A stretch of 46,964 nt of DNA from Comamonas granuli NBRC 101663 (GTDB lineage Bacteria; Pseudomonadota; Gammaproteobacteria; Burkholderiales; Burkholderiaceae_C). Under the pieces are notes generated by a model. That model saw nothing but the letters and a program-made list of their open reading frames with translations, was not told where the DNA came from and ran no database searches. Positions 8,660 to 17,789 of this stretch are shown one piece after another. The translations under genes and the position numbers were made by a program. Numbering within the stretch: the stretch's first letter is position 1; every line of letters begins with the position of its first letter. The stretch covers positions 1-46,964 of the forward strand of contig NZ_BBJX01000019.1 of assembly GCF_000739995.1 (NCBI RefSeq). The letters are read 5' to 3'.

Positions 8660-9733
8660 TTACCGGGCCGCCCAGTCGCGCGCCGGCTGCGCGCCGGCCT
8701 TCCTGAGCCCGTTCATGAAGCCATGCAGCACCTGGTCGCCCGGCAGTCCCTTGGCCTGCAGGTCGGCGGCCCAGGTCTTGGCGATGGGCGGCAGCGTGTC
8801 GGCCCAGCGCGTGCGCTCGGCAGGGCTCAGCTCGCTGACCTTGGCGCCGGCCTCCTCCATCTTCTTGAGCAGCCCGGCGGCGGCGGCGGACTGCGCGGCG
8901 GCAAAGCGCTGGCTGTACTCGGCGCCCACTTCGCGCATCACCTTCTGCACCTCGGGCGGCAGCTTGTCGAAGCGCGCCCTGTTGATGGCCAGCCCCCCCG
9001 CGTACTGCGCGCCGAAGTTGACCTTGGTGACGTAGGGCGCGACCTCGTGCACCTTGGCGCCCCAGGCGCCCGTGGCAAAGGTGATGACGCCGTTGGACAC
9101 GCCGGACTTGATGTCCTCGTAGTAGGTGTTGAGGTTGCCCGCCACGGCGACGGCGCCCGTGTCCCGGATCCAGTTGGCCGCGGGGCCGGGGGCGGTGATC
9201 TTCTTGCCCTTGAGGTCGTCCACCGACTTGAGGGGGAAGCTCGTCCAGATGTGGTAGGCGTCGAGCGCCGCGCCGCCCAGGTACACCAGGCCGCTCTTGC
9301 TCCAGGCCTGGCCCATGGCGGGAATGCTGGTCTGCATCTCGTTGACCACGCGCGTGACGGCGCCGATGTCGTCGGTGCCGAAGGGCGCGTAGTAGCTCAC
9401 GTTCTGCGTGGGGAACTTGGCGGCCTCGAAGATGGTGCTCACGAAGCCCAGGTCGGCCACGCCGTCGCCGATGCCCTTGGACTCGGCGCCCAGCTTGATC
9501 AGGGTGCCGCCCCAGGCGCGCGTCCATTCGACCTTGTGCTTGCCGCCGGCCGCAGCCAGGCGCTTGTCCACCTCGGGGATGAAGAACTCGTCGACCAGCT
9601 TGACCCACAGGAACACCGGCGGGTGCCCGGCCGCAGCCGTGAGGCGGATGGTCTGCTGCGCGTGGGCGGGCGCAAGGGCCCCGGCAGCGGCCAGCAGCGC
9701 GGCGCTGGCGATCAGGCGGCGGGTCATCAACAT
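8660..9733 (-). CDS. dctP: TRAP transporter periplasmic substrate-binding protein (DctP type)
   Basis: The 357-aa product has a Sec signal peptide (MLMTRRLIAS then a hydrophobic stretch, likely cut after AHA near residue 25). The mature DctP fold includes the family segment INRARFDKLPPEVQ and a predicted carboxylate-binding region. It would capture an organic acid in the periplasm and deliver it to the DctQM membrane pair. An AGGAG ribosome site about 7 nt before 9733 supports that start; a second ATG lies at 9727. The 5' end overlaps the end of the tetR-like gene by 7 bp, so both are probably on one transcript. Confidence 0.92.
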   Translation of the reverse strand: MLMTRRLIASAALLAAAGALAPAHAQQTIRLTAAAGHPPVFLWVKLVDEFFIPEVDKRLAAAGGKHKVEWTRAWGGTLIKLGAESKGIGDGVADLGFVSTIFEAAKFPTQNVSYYAPFGTDDIGAVTRVVNEMQTSIPAMGQAWSKSGLVYLGGAALDAYHIWTSFPLKSVDDLKGKKITAPGPAANWIRDTGAVAVAGNLNTYYEDIKSGVSNGVITFATGAWGAKVHEVAPYVTKVNFGAQYAGGLAINRARFDKLPPEVQKVMREVGAEYSQRFAAAQSAAAAGLLKKMEEAGAKVSELSPAERTRWADTLPPIAKTWAADLQAKGLPGDQVLHGFMNGLRKAGAQPARDWAAR

Positions 9734-10428
9734 GGTGCGATCTCCTGTAAGGGTGAGGGGGTGGGCGGCAGCACGGCCTGGATGCCGGCGGTGATGAAGT
9801 CGATGAGCAGCGGCTCGGCCGCGGCCTCGTTGGGCTGGTTCTGTCCCTGCGAGAGGCGCTCGACGCGGTAGTCCACCAGGTGGTGCAGCAAGGCGCCCAT
9901 GGCGAACTGGTAGGCCCAGGCGGCGCGCGCGCGCGGCCAGTGCGGGTGCAACTGGTGCAGGGCGTCGATGAAGGCGTGCGCCATGGGGTCGAACATCTCG
10001 GCGAGCACGCGGTCGGTGTCGGGCGTGCGGTAGGCCAGCTCGCGCGCCACGAGCATGGCGTAGTACTCGCCCTCGCCGCTCGCGCGCAGCGCCAGCACCG
10101 GCGCCACAAAGGCCTGCACCACGCGGCGCAGCGGGGGCGGGGCACTGCCCGCCAGGGCCTCGTGCAGCAGCGCCAGGCGCTGCTCGATGGTCGGGCGCCA
10201 GTGCGCGAAGATGGCGTGGAACAGCTCGTGCTTGGCGCCGTAGTAGTAGCCCACCAGGGCCAGCGGCACGCCGGCTTCGGCGGCGATCTGGCGAATGGAC
10301 ACGGCGTGGTAGCCATGCTGGGCAAACAGCCTCTCCGCCGCCAGCAGAATGGCGGCCTTGCGGTCCGGGCGCGCGCCATCGTCCTGCGCGGCAGGAGCGT
10401 GGGCGGGGCGGACCAGGGCGGCAGGCAT
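9727..10428 (-). CDS. TetR/AcrR-family transcriptional regulator
   Basis: The 233-aa product has an N-terminal TetR DNA-binding domain (AAERLFAQHGYHAVSIRQIAAEAGV then LVGYYYGAKHELFHAIF, about residues 25-75) and a helical ligand domain resembling the CerR-type C-terminus. The frame is open to 10578, but the start at 10428 (MPAALVRP) is preferred. The longer version would place two palindromes inside the coding region and abut the preceding biotin carboxylase gene. With the start at 10428 the palindromes fall exactly where an autoregulatory operator belongs. It is probably first gene of the unit tetR-dctP-dctQ-dctM-hydrolases and their likely repressor. Confidence 0.85.
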   Translation of the reverse strand: MPAALVRPAHAPAAQDDGARPDRKAAILLAAERLFAQHGYHAVSIRQIAAEAGVPLALVGYYYGAKHELFHAIFAHWRPTIEQRLALLHEALAGSAPPPLRRVVQAFVAPVLALRASGEGEYYAMLVARELAYRTPDTDRVLAEMFDPMAHAFIDALHQLHPHWPRARAAWAYQFAMGALLHHLVDYRVERLSQGQNQPNEAAAEPLLIDFITAGIQAVLPPTPSPLQEIAPC

Positions 10429-10434
10429 GGGCGC

Positions 10435-10472
10435 ATTGAACAGTTGTTCAATAGCCTTGTACAAGCGTACAA
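10435..10472. promoter_or_regulatory. Candidate TetR operator: two adjacent palindromes
   Basis: Just upstream of the tetR-like start lie ATTGAACAGTTGTTCAAT (10435-10452, 8-bp perfect arms, 2-bp spacer) and TTGTAC-N4-GTACAA (10457-10472), which contains the self-complementary CTTGTACAAG (10456-10465). This is an AT-richer island in very GC-rich DNA. The first palindrome covers the position of the ribosome-binding site, so binding could block transcription of tetR and the TRAP genes. No ribosome-binding site is visible otherwise. Confidence 0.6.
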
Positions 10473-10528
10473 ACCCTAGGGCGGTGCGGTACGCGTCCCT
10501 GCGGTGGCGCGCCCCCTGGAGCCGCTGC

Positions 10529-12280
10529 TCAGCGCACGCGCGCCAGCAATTGCCCCGCGGCCAGCGGCGCGCCCGCATCCACCAGGCACTCCAAGGTGCC
10601 GGCCTGCGGCGTCGTGACGGTGGTTTCCATCTTCATGGCCTCCAGCACGGCGACGGCCTCGCCCGCCTGCACGGCATCGCCGCTGCGGCGGCGCCAGGCG
10701 ACCAGGCTGCCCGCCAGCGGGGCGCGCAGCTCGCCAGCCCCCGGGCCCGTATCCGCCGCTGCCCGCGCGGGGGCCGCTGCGGCGCCCGGCGGTGCAGCCG
10801 CCGCGCAGGGCAGCGCCTGCCACAGCGGCGCCGGCAGGCCCAGGCGCACGCGCTTGCCGTCCAGCTCCACATCGAAGCGCCGCAGGGGCGCGGCGTCCTC
10901 AGGGCCGGGGCGCGCGGCGCTGTCCAAGCGCGCGACCATTTCGGTTTCTATCCAGCGCGTGTGCACGGCCAGCGGCCCATCCTGCGCAGTGAAGGCCGCG
11001 TCCTGCAGCAGCGCGCGGTGAAACGGCAGCACCGTGGCCACGCCCTCGACCTGGCACTCGGCCAGCGCGCGGCGCGCGCGCGCCAGGGCCTGCGCGCGCG
11101 TGGCGCCGGTGACGATGACCTTGGCCAGCAGCGAATCGAACGCGCCGGGCACGCTGCTGCCTGCGGCCACGCCGCTGTCGACGCGCACGCCGGGGCCGCT
11201 GGGCCACACCAGCTGCGTGATGCGCCCGGGCGTGGGCAGGTAGCCGCGCCCCGGGTCTTCGGCGTTGATGCGGAACTCGATGCTGTGGCCGCGCACGGGC
11301 GGCGTGTCGGTGAACGGCAGCGCCAGGCCATCGGCCATGCGCAGTTGCTCCAGCACCAGGTCCACGCCGCTGGTCTCCTCCGTGACCGGGTGCTCCACCT
11401 GCAGCCGGGTGTTCACCTCCAGAAACGACAGCTGCCCGCTGCGGCCGAGCAAGAACTCCACCGTGCCCGCGCCCACGTAGCCGGCGGCGGCGCAGATGTC
11501 GCGTGCCGCCTGGTGGATGCGGGCGCGCTGCGCCTCGCTCAGGAACGGCGCGGGCGCTTCTTCCACCAGCTTCTGGTGGCGCCGCTGCAGCGAGCAGTCG
11601 CGCGTGCCCAGCACCACCACCTGGCCCTGCCGGTCGGCCAGGACTTGCGCCTCGATGTGGCGCGGCCGGTCCAGGTATTGCTCCACATAGCATTCCCCGC
11701 GCCCGAACGCGGCCTGCGCCTCGCGCACGGCCGAGGCGTACAGCTCCTCCACCTCGTCCAGGTGCCAGGCCACCTTCAGCCCGCGCCCGCCGCCGCCATG
11801 GGCCGCCTTGATGGCCACGGGCAGGCCATGCCGGCGCGCAAAGGCCCGCACCTCGTCCACCCCCTGCACCGGGCCGGGCGTGCCCGCCACCAGGGGCGCA
11901 CCCACCTGCAGCGCCACACGCCGCGCCGCCACCTTGTCCCCCAGGGCGGCCATGGCGGCAGGCGGCGGGCCGATCCAGACCAGGCCGGCATCGAGCACCG
12001 CCTGGGCAAAGTCGGCGCGCTCGGACAAAAAGCCGTAGCCCGGGTGCACGGCATCGGCACCGCTGCGCCGCGCGATGTGCAGCAGCTTGGCCATGTCCAG
12101 GTAGCTGTCTGCGGGGCGCTCGCCCTCCAGCGCCCAGGCCTCGTCGGCGGCCTGCACGTGCAGGGCCTGGGCGTCGGGGTCGGCGTAGACGGCCACGCTG
12201 TGCACGCCGTAGTCGCGGCAGGCGCGGGCGATGCGCACCGCCACCTCCCCGCGGTTGGCAATCAAGACCTTGCTGATCAT
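10529..12280 (-). CDS. Biotin carboxylase fused to biotin carboxyl carrier domain
   Basis: The 583-aa protein begins with the biotin carboxylase domain ([23 protein letters not shown]-grasp glycine loop [44 protein letters not shown]). It ends with a biotinyl domain whose EAMKMET motif places the biotinylated lysine at residue 550. It would carboxylate its own biotin using ATP and bicarbonate. No carboxyltransferase of the acetyl- or propionyl-CoA type is near. The overlapping upstream gene (ATGA at 12277-12280) encodes KipI-KipA domains, which are homologous to the carboxyltransferase part of urea carboxylase. It is therefore probably the donor half of that system rather than acetyl-CoA carboxylase. 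Confidence 0.9.
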   Translation of the reverse strand: MISKVLIANRGEVAVRIARACRDYGVHSVAVYADPDAQALHVQAADEAWALEGERPADSYLDMAKLLHIARRSGADAVHPGYGFLSERADFAQAVLDAGLVWIGPPPAAMAALGDKVAARRVALQVGAPLVAGTPGPVQGVDEVRAFARRHGLPVAIKAAHGGGGRGLKVAWHLDEVEELYASAVREAQAAFGRGECYVEQYLDRPRHIEAQVLADRQGQVVVLGTRDCSLQRRHQKLVEEAPAPFLSEAQRARIHQAARDICAAAGYVGAGTVEFLLGRSGQLSFLEVNTRLQVEHPVTEETSGVDLVLEQLRMADGLALPFTDTPPVRGHSIEFRINAEDPGRGYLPTPGRITQLVWPSGPGVRVDSGVAAGSSVPGAFDSLLAKVIVTGATRAQALARARRALAECQVEGVATVLPFHRALLQDAAFTAQDGPLAVHTRWIETEMVARLDSAARPGPEDAAPLRRFDVELDGKRVRLGLPAPLWQALPCAAAAPPGAAAAPARAAADTGPGAGELRAPLAGSLVAWRRRSGDAVQAGEAVAVLEAMKMETTVTTPQAGTLECLVDAGAPLAAGQLLARVR

Positions 12281-13932
12281 GGGAACACCTCCTCCCAATA
12301 GGGCGCGATGACGCGAAAGCGCAGGCGCGCGCCCACCGGTATCTGCGCCGCCAGGCCCAGGTGGTGGCGGGCGACGGCGCCGATGACGGGGTAGCCGCCG
12401 GTGAGCGGGTGGTCGGCCAGGAACAGCACGGGCTGGCCGCTGGCGGGCACCTGGAGGGCGCCGGTGACGGTGCCCTCGCTCGGCAGCTCGTCCGTGCGGC
12501 AGCGCGGCAGGGGCTGGGCGCCCGCCAGGCGCAGGCCCACGCGGTTCGATTGCGCGGTGACCTGCCAGGGCTGCCCGGTGAGCAGCGCCAGGGCCTCGGG
12601 GGCGAACCAGTCGGTGCGCGGGCCCAGCAGCACATCGAGGGTGACGGTCTCGCCAGCGCGCGGCAGGGGCGCCGGCTCCGGCACCCCGGGCTGCACGGCC
12701 TGCAGTTGCCCGGCCGGCACGGCCTGCCCCACGGCCAGCCGCTGCCCGGCCTGCAGCGCAGGCGGACCGAGATGCGCCAGCGTGTCGGTGGCGCAACTGC
12801 CCAGCACCGGCTCCACCTGCCAGCCACCGCGCACGGCCACATAGCAGCGCACGCCGCTGGCGGGGGCGCCCAGGTGCAGGGTGTCGCCGTCGTCCAGCGC
12901 CACGCAGCCCTGGCCGGGCAGCGGCCAGGCGCGGCCCGCGGCATCGTGCAGCGTGAGGGGCGCCGGCGCGCCGCTGACGGCCAGCGTGGCGCGGCCGTGG
13001 CAGCGCAGTTGCAGGCCGCCCAGCAGGTTCTCCAGCACCGGCGCGCCGGCGGGGTTGCCCACCCGGCGGTTGGCCTGGCGCATGGCGGGCAGGTCCAGCG
13101 CGCCCGAGGCGGACACCCCCATGGCCGCCATGCCGTGGCGCCCGCCATCCTGCACCAGGGTTTGCAACCCGGGAGCTACGATTTCAATAGCTGCCTGCGC
13201 TTTATCCACGGGCGCTGGAGGCGTTTTTTGCTTCAAATCCGTGCGGGGCGGTCCGGGGTGCACGCGCGCCGCCCCGGCATCGCGGAACTGCACGCGAAAG
13301 CCCGGCTGCACATAGGCGGGCTCGGGGCGCTGCAAGTCCCACAGGGGCAGTTCGGTCACGCCAATGAGCTGCCAGCCGCCCGGGCTGGCCGCAGGGTAGA
13401 CGGCGCTGAACGCGCCCGCCAGCGCCACTGCGCCCGCGGGCACGCGCGTGCGCGGCGTGCTGCGGCGCGGCAAGTCAAAGCTGGGGTGCCCCCCGGTCAG
13501 GTAGACAAACCCCGGCGCAAACCCGGCAAACGCGGCCTGCCAGGGCTGGCCGGTGTGCCGGGCAATCACTTCGGCCACGCTCACGCCCATAAGCTCGGCC
13601 ACCTCGGGCAGGTCTGCGCCGGTGTAGTGCACCGGTATTTCCACCAGGCGGCCTGCCGCCTCGGGGTGGGCGGCCTGCGGCGCTTGCATCTGCACGGCGC
13701 AGGCATGCAGCTGCGCGGCCAGGGCGTGCGGCGCCACGGCCGTCGCGTCGAACTCCACCAGCAGGGTGCGCGCCGCAGGCACCACCGCGCGCACGCCCGG
13801 CAGGCTCTGGGCCTGCAGCCAGCGGTGCAGGGCCAGGGTGTGGGCCAGGTCGGGCAGCTCGGCGAGCAGGGCCTCGCTGCCCGCGGGCCGCACGCGCAGC
13901 AGGGGGCTGGGCAGCGCCGTGGCGGGCGTCAT
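12277..13932 (-). CDS. Fused 5-oxoprolinase subunits B and C (KipI-KipA / AHS1-AHS2 fusion)
   Basis: Residues 1-220 are a KipI/PxpB (AHS1) domain ([27 protein letters not shown]). Residues 250-551 are a KipA/PxpC (AHS2) domain ([48 protein letters not shown]). In Bacillus and E. coli these are separate subunits acting with PxpA as ATP-dependent 5-oxoprolinase. Both domains are also homologous to the carboxyltransferase region of urea carboxylase. The linker (about 222-250) has unusual Lys/Pro/Thr content because it is encoded by an interspersed repeat. The gene overlaps pxpA upstream and the biotin carboxylase gene downstream by 4 bp each. Confidence 0.88.
   Translation of the reverse strand: MTPATALPSPLLRVRPAGSEALLAELPDLAHTLALHRWLQAQSLPGVRAVVPAARTLLVEFDATAVAPHALAAQLHACAVQMQAPQAAHPEAAGRLVEIPVHYTGADLPEVAELMGVSVAEVIARHTGQPWQAAFAGFAPGFVYLTGGHPSFDLPRRSTPRTRVPAGAVALAGAFSAVYPAASPGGWQLIGVTELPLWDLQRPEPAYVQPGFRVQFRDAGAARVHPGPPRTDLKQKTPPAPVDKAQAAIEIVAPGLQTLVQDGGRHGMAAMGVSASGALDLPAMRQANRRVGNPAGAPVLENLLGGLQLRCHGRATLAVSGAPAPLTLHDAAGRAWPLPGQGCVALDDGDTLHLGAPASGVRCYVAVRGGWQVEPVLGSCATDTLAHLGPPALQAGQRLAVGQAVPAGQLQAVQPGVPEPAPLPRAGETVTLDVLLGPRTDWFAPEALALLTGQPWQVTAQSNRVGLRLAGAQPLPRCRTDELPSEGTVTGALQVPASGQPVLFLADHPLTGGYPVIGAVARHHLGLAAQIPVGARLRFRVIAPYWEEVFP
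13183..13240. repeat. Comamonadaceae-type interspersed repeat, copy A, inside a reading frame
   Basis: ATTTCAATAGCTGCCTGCGC, TTTATCCACGGGCGCTGGAGG and a T-rich end (GTTTTTTGCTTCAAAT) lie in frame within the KipI-KipA fusion, encoding roughly residues 231-250. The other four copies are intergenic. Its core ATAGCTGCNTGCGCTT matches copy C almost exactly. Confidence 0.65.
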
Positions 13933-14681
13933 GCCGTGAACGCCCGCAGCACCACGCCCGCCTGCACGAGCCGCTGGCGCAGGCGCCGCGCCATCTCCAC
14001 CGCGCCGGGGCTGTCGCCGTGCACGCAGATGGAATCGGCCTGCACGCGCACGCTGCGGCCGGTGATGGAGGGGATGGCACCCGTCTGCACCCAGCCGAGC
14101 ATGCGCTGAGCCACGGCGTCGGCGTCGTGCAGCACGGCGCCGGGCAGGTGGCGCGGCACCAGCGTGCCGTCGTCGTGGTACGCGCGGTCAGCAAAGGCCT
14201 CGGCCACCACGGCGAGGCCGCGCTCGCGCGCGCGTGCGATGAGCGGCGAGCCCGCCAGCGCCAGCAGCGTGAGGCCGGGGTCCACGGCCAGCATGGCTGC
14301 GATCACGTCGTTGCCCTGGCGCTCGTCGTGCGCGATGGTGTTGTACAGCGCGCCGTGCGGCTTGACGTAGCGCACCCGCGTGCCCGCGGCCTGGGCCAGG
14401 CCTTGCAGCGCGCCGATCTGGTAGACCACATCGGCCACCAGCTCGGCGCTGGACGGCTGCATGGGGCGCCGCCCAAAGCCCACCAGGTCGGGGTAGGAGA
14501 CATGCGCGCCCACGGCCACGCCGTGCGCGGCGGCGCCGCGCAGGGTCTGCAGAATGCCCGCGGGATCGCCCGCGTGGAAGCCGCAGGCCACGTTGGCGCT
14601 GGTGACGATGGCCAGCATGGCCGCGTCGTCGCCCATGCGCCAGGCCCCGTAGCCCTCGCCCAGATCGCTGTTGAGATCCAT
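13929..14681 (-). CDS. pxpA: 5-oxoprolinase subunit A (PxpA, LamB/YcsF family)
   Basis: The 250-aa protein has the LamB/YcsF signature throughout: [12 protein letters not shown] at the N-terminus, [40 protein letters not shown] and the C-terminal [12 protein letters not shown]. PxpA works with PxpB and PxpC to hydrolyse 5-oxoproline (a spontaneous lactam of glutamate or glutamine) to glutamate using ATP. The start at 14681 was chosen because the family begins exactly at this motif, and GAGGGGG lies about 8 nt upstream. It is the first gene of a three-gene unit with 4-bp overlaps. A relaxed lactam specificity is possible given the linked biotin carboxylase. Confidence 0.92.
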   Translation of the reverse strand: MDLNSDLGEGYGAWRMGDDAAMLAIVTSANVACGFHAGDPAGILQTLRGAAAHGVAVGAHVSYPDLVGFGRRPMQPSSAELVADVVYQIGALQGLAQAAGTRVRYVKPHGALYNTIAHDERQGNDVIAAMLAVDPGLTLLALAGSPLIARARERGLAVVAEAFADRAYHDDGTLVPRHLPGAVLHDADAVAQRMLGWVQTGAIPSITGRSVRVQADSICVHGDSPGAVEMARRLRQRLVQAGVVLRAFTA

Positions 14682-14789
14682 GGATGTCCCCCTCACCAAA
14701 CCGGCCGGCGCGCCGGCGCCTGCACTGCTGCGCCACTATGCCAGCATCGCCGCCGCCCCGGCCCTGGGCGCCTGCGCCACTGCAGCATC

Positions 14790-14824
14790 AAAACCGGCGC
14801 TCCCCCTTGCGGGGCGAGCGCCGG
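14790..14824 (-). terminator. Intrinsic terminator after the ETF-QO gene
   Basis: Inverted arms CCGGCGCTC (14794-14802) and GAGCGCCGG (14816-14824), with an inner CCCC/GGGG pair, form a strong stem. Read on the minus strand it is followed by TTTT (complement of 14790-14793). It lies 22 bp after the ETF-QO stop and separates that operon from pxpA. Confidence 0.75.
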
Positions 14825-14846
14825 CAGCTCTGTATTCAGGAGCGGC

Positions 14847-16553
14847 TCACATGCCCGAATAGTTCGGCCCGCCGCCGCCCTCGGGCGTGACCCAGACGAT
14901 GTTCTGCGTCGGGTCCTTGATGTCGCAGGTCTTGCAGTGCACGCAGTTCTGCGCGTTGATCTGCAGGCGCTGGTCGCCGCCTTCGCCCACGAACTCGTAC
15001 ACCCCGGCCGGGCAGTAGCGGCTCTCGGGGCCGGCGTACTGCGCCAGGTTGATCCGCACCGGCACGCTGGCGTCCTTGAGCGTGAGGTGCGCCGGCTGGT
15101 TCTCCTCGTGGTTGGTGTTGCTGATGAACACGCTGGAGAGCCGGTCGAAGGTCAGCTTGCCGTCGGGCTTGGGGTAGTCGATGGGCTGGCACTGGCTGGC
15201 GGGCTTCAAGTACTCGTGGTCGGCCTTGTCGCGGTGCAGCGTCCAGGGCATGTGGCCGCGCAGCACGAATTGCTCGAAGCCGTTCATCAGCGTGCCCACG
15301 CTCAAACCGTACTTGAACCAGTTCTTGAAGTTGCGGTCCTTGTTGAGCTCGGTGTAGAGCCAGCTTTGCTCGAAGGCCTGGGGGTAGGCGCTGAGTTCAT
15401 CGTGCTGGCGCCCGGCGGTGACGGCCTCGTACGCCGCCTCGGCCGCGAGCATGCCGGTCTTGATGGCGGCGTGGCTGCCCTTGATGCGGCTCACATTGAG
15501 GTAGCCCGCGTCGCAGCCGATGAGCGCGCCGCCCGGGAACACGGTCTTGGGCAGGGAGTTGAGGCCGCTGGCGTTGATGGCGCGCGCGCCATACGACAGG
15601 CGCTTGGCGGTGATTTCACCTTTATCGTTCTCGAAGTACCAGCGGATGTTGGGGTGGGTCTTCCAGCGCTGGAATTCCTCGAAGGGGCTCAGGTAGGGGT
15701 TGGTGTAGCCCAGGCCGGTGACGAAGCCCACGGCGACCTTGTTGCCCTCCAGGTGGTAGAGGAAGGCGCCGCCGTAGGTGTCGTTCTCCATGGGCCAGCC
15801 GGCGGTGTGCATGACGAAACCGGGCTGGTGCTTGGCGGGGTCGATCTCCCACAGCTCCTTGATGCCGATGCCGAAGCTCTGCGGGTCGCGCCCGGCGTCG
15901 AGCTGGTATTGGGCGATGAGCTGCTTGCCCAGGTGGCCGCGTGCGCCTTCGGCGAAGATGGTGTACTTGCCCAGAAGCTCCATGCCGAGCTGGAAGTTCT
16001 CGGTGGGCTCGCCGTCCTTGCCCAGGCCCATGTTGCCGGTGGCCACGCCCCGTACCGCAGGCACGCCCCCGTTGTCGGCGCCGTCTGTGTAGAGCACTTC
16101 GGCGGCGGCAAAGCCGGGGAAGATCTCCACGCCCAGGCTTTCCGCCTGCTCGGCCAGCCATTGGGTGACGGCGCCCAGGCTGACGATGTAGTTGCCGTGG
16201 TTGTGCGCAAACGGCGGCAGGAACATGTTGGGCACGCGAAAGGCCGAGCGCTCGCTCAGGAAGCTGTAGGCGTCGTCCGTGACCGGCTGGTTCAGGGGGG
16301 CACCCTTTTCCTTCCAGTCGGGGATGAGTTCGGTGAGCGCCTTGGGGTCCATGATGGCGCCCGAGAGGATGTGCGCGCCCGGCGTCGAGCCCTTCTCCAG
16401 CACCACGACGGAGATGTCCTGGCCTTTGTCTGCAGCCAGTTGCTTGAGGCGGATGGCCGTGGCCAGGCCCCCGGGGCCGCCGCCGACGATCACCACGTCG
16501 TATTCCATGGATTCGCGGGGACCGAACTGGGCGAGGATTTCTTCGTTTGTCAT
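14847..16553 (-). CDS. etfD: Electron transfer flavoprotein:ubiquinone oxidoreductase (ETF-QO)
   Basis: The 568-aa protein passes electrons from acyl-CoA dehydrogenases, via ETF, to the quinone pool at the inner membrane. It starts with an FAD-binding GGGPGGLATAIRL motif. It has the ETF-QO segments SGAIMDP, GARGHLGKQL and PGGALIGCDAGYLNVSRIKG. It ends with the cysteine set SRYCPAG and NCVHCKTC that binds a 4Fe-4S cluster. The start at 16553 (MTNEEIL) is preferred because upstream codons overlap the thiolase stop. It is the last gene of the pim-like operon, 8 bp after the thiolase, and serves the acyl-CoA dehydrogenases of this module. Confidence 0.94.
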   Translation of the reverse strand: MTNEEILAQFGPRESMEYDVVIVGGGPGGLATAIRLKQLAADKGQDISVVVLEKGSTPGAHILSGAIMDPKALTELIPDWKEKGAPLNQPVTDDAYSFLSERSAFRVPNMFLPPFAHNHGNYIVSLGAVTQWLAEQAESLGVEIFPGFAAAEVLYTDGADNGGVPAVRGVATGNMGLGKDGEPTENFQLGMELLGKYTIFAEGARGHLGKQLIAQYQLDAGRDPQSFGIGIKELWEIDPAKHQPGFVMHTAGWPMENDTYGGAFLYHLEGNKVAVGFVTGLGYTNPYLSPFEEFQRWKTHPNIRWYFENDKGEITAKRLSYGARAINASGLNSLPKTVFPGGALIGCDAGYLNVSRIKGSHAAIKTGMLAAEAAYEAVTAGRQHDELSAYPQAFEQSWLYTELNKDRNFKNWFKYGLSVGTLMNGFEQFVLRGHMPWTLHRDKADHEYLKPASQCQPIDYPKPDGKLTFDRLSSVFISNTNHEENQPAHLTLKDASVPVRINLAQYAGPESRYCPAGVYEFVGEGGDQRLQINAQNCVHCKTCDIKDPTQNIVWVTPEGGGGPNYSGM

Positions 16554-16561
16554 GGCGCTGC

Positions 16562-17764
16562 TCACACCCGCTCCAGGATGACGGCAATGCCCTGCCCCAC
16601 GCCGATGCACATGGTGCACAGCGCGTAGCGCCCGCCCGTGGCGTGCAGGCGGTTGACCGCCGTGGTCGCCAGGCGCGCGCCCGAGGCTCCCAGCGGGTGG
16701 CCCAGCGCGATGGCGCCGCCCCAGGCGTTGACGCGTTCGTCGTCGTCCTTCAGGCCCAAGAGGCGCAGCACCGCCAGGCCCTGCGCGGCGAAGGCTTCGT
16801 TGAGTTCGATGACGTCGATCTGCTCCAGGCTCAGGCCGGTGAGCGCCAGCACTTTCTGCGTGGCCGGCGCCGGGCCTATGCCCATGATGCGCGGGGCCAC
16901 ACCGGCCGTGGCCATGCCGACGATGCGCGCCTTCGGCACCAAGCCGTTCTGGGCGGCGCTGGCTTCGCTCGCCAGCAGCAGGGCGCAGGCGCCGTCGTTC
17001 ACGCCCGAGGCGTTGCCGGCGGTGACGCTGCCGTCCGGGCGCACGACGCCCTTGAGCTTGGCCAGGGCTTCGAGGCTGGTCTCGCGCGGGTGTTCGTCCT
17101 GGCTGACGACGATGGCGTCACCCTTCTTCTGGGGGATGGTGACGGGGGTGATTTCACGGGCCAGGTGGCCGGCCTTCTGTGCGGCGACGGCCTTGAGCTG
17201 GCTGGACAGGGCCATGCGGTCCTGGGCTTCGCGTTCGATCTTGTATTCGACGGCGACGTTCTCGGCGGTCTCGGGCATGGAGTCCACGCCGTACTTTTCC
17301 TTCATCCGCTGGTTGATGAAGCGCCAGCCGATGGTCGTGTCATACACGGCGTTGGCGCGCGAGAAGGCGGATTCCGCCTTGGGCATGACGAAGGGGGCGC
17401 GGCTCATGCTTTCCACGCCGCCGGCGATCATGAGGCCGGCTTCGCCGGCCTTGATGGCGCGCGCGGCCGTGCCCACGGCGTCCAGGCCCGAGCCGCACAG
17501 GCGGTTGATGGTGGCGCCGGGCACTTCCAGCGGCAGGCCCGCGAGCAGGCTGGCCATGTGGGCGACATTGCGGTTGTCTTCGCCCGCCTGGTTGGCGCAG
17601 CCGTAGAGCACGTCGGTGATGCCCTCCCAATCGACATGGGGGTTGCGCGCCATGAGGGCGCGCAGGGGGATGGCGGCGAGGTCGTCGGTGCGCACGCTGG
17701 AGAGCGCGCCGCCGTAGCGGCCGATGGGGGTGCGGATGGCGTCGCAGATGAAGGCTGGGGTCAT
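16562..17764 (-). CDS. pimB: Acetyl-CoA acyltransferase (thiolase; PimB/PcaF-like)
   Basis: The 400-aa product shows the thiolase triad: Cys90 (NRLCGSGLDAVG), His356 (GHPLGASGARL) and Cys386 (CIGVGQG). The N-terminus AFICDAIRTPIGRYGGAL is shared with 3-oxoadipyl-CoA thiolases, which act on dicarboxylyl-CoA substrates. In context it would cleave 3-oxopimeloyl-CoA to glutaryl-CoA and acetyl-CoA, the role of PimB in Rhodopseudomonas palustris. The name pimB is inferred from operon context; pcaF or paaJ activity cannot be excluded from sequence alone. It lies between the small acyl-CoA dehydrogenase and ETF-QO. Confidence 0.88.
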   Translation of the reverse strand: MTPAFICDAIRTPIGRYGGALSSVRTDDLAAIPLRALMARNPHVDWEGITDVLYGCANQAGEDNRNVAHMASLLAGLPLEVPGATINRLCGSGLDAVGTAARAIKAGEAGLMIAGGVESMSRAPFVMPKAESAFSRANAVYDTTIGWRFINQRMKEKYGVDSMPETAENVAVEYKIEREAQDRMALSSQLKAVAAQKAGHLAREITPVTIPQKKGDAIVVSQDEHPRETSLEALAKLKGVVRPDGSVTAGNASGVNDGACALLLASEASAAQNGLVPKARIVGMATAGVAPRIMGIGPAPATQKVLALTGLSLEQIDVIELNEAFAAQGLAVLRLLGLKDDDERVNAWGGAIALGHPLGASGARLATTAVNRLHATGGRYALCTMCIGVGQGIAVILERV

Positions 17765-17789
17765 GGTGTCTCCTTGGATGCTATGGGTG

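Noticed and set aside
10529-12280. Calling the biotin carboxylase gene accC of acetyl-CoA carboxylase
   Set aside because: The protein is fused to BCCP and lies in a pxp operon; housekeeping accC is a separate gene of about 450 codons paired with accB.
1665-14681. Sigma-54 (-24/-12) promoter for the activator at 162-1664
   Set aside because: Scanned upstream regions of the nearby operons for GG-N10-GC with TGGCAC/TTGC flanks and found none convincing.
14019-16628. 869-aa plus-strand frame
   Set aside because: Opposite pxpA and ETF-QO; composition is that of a codon-bias shadow.
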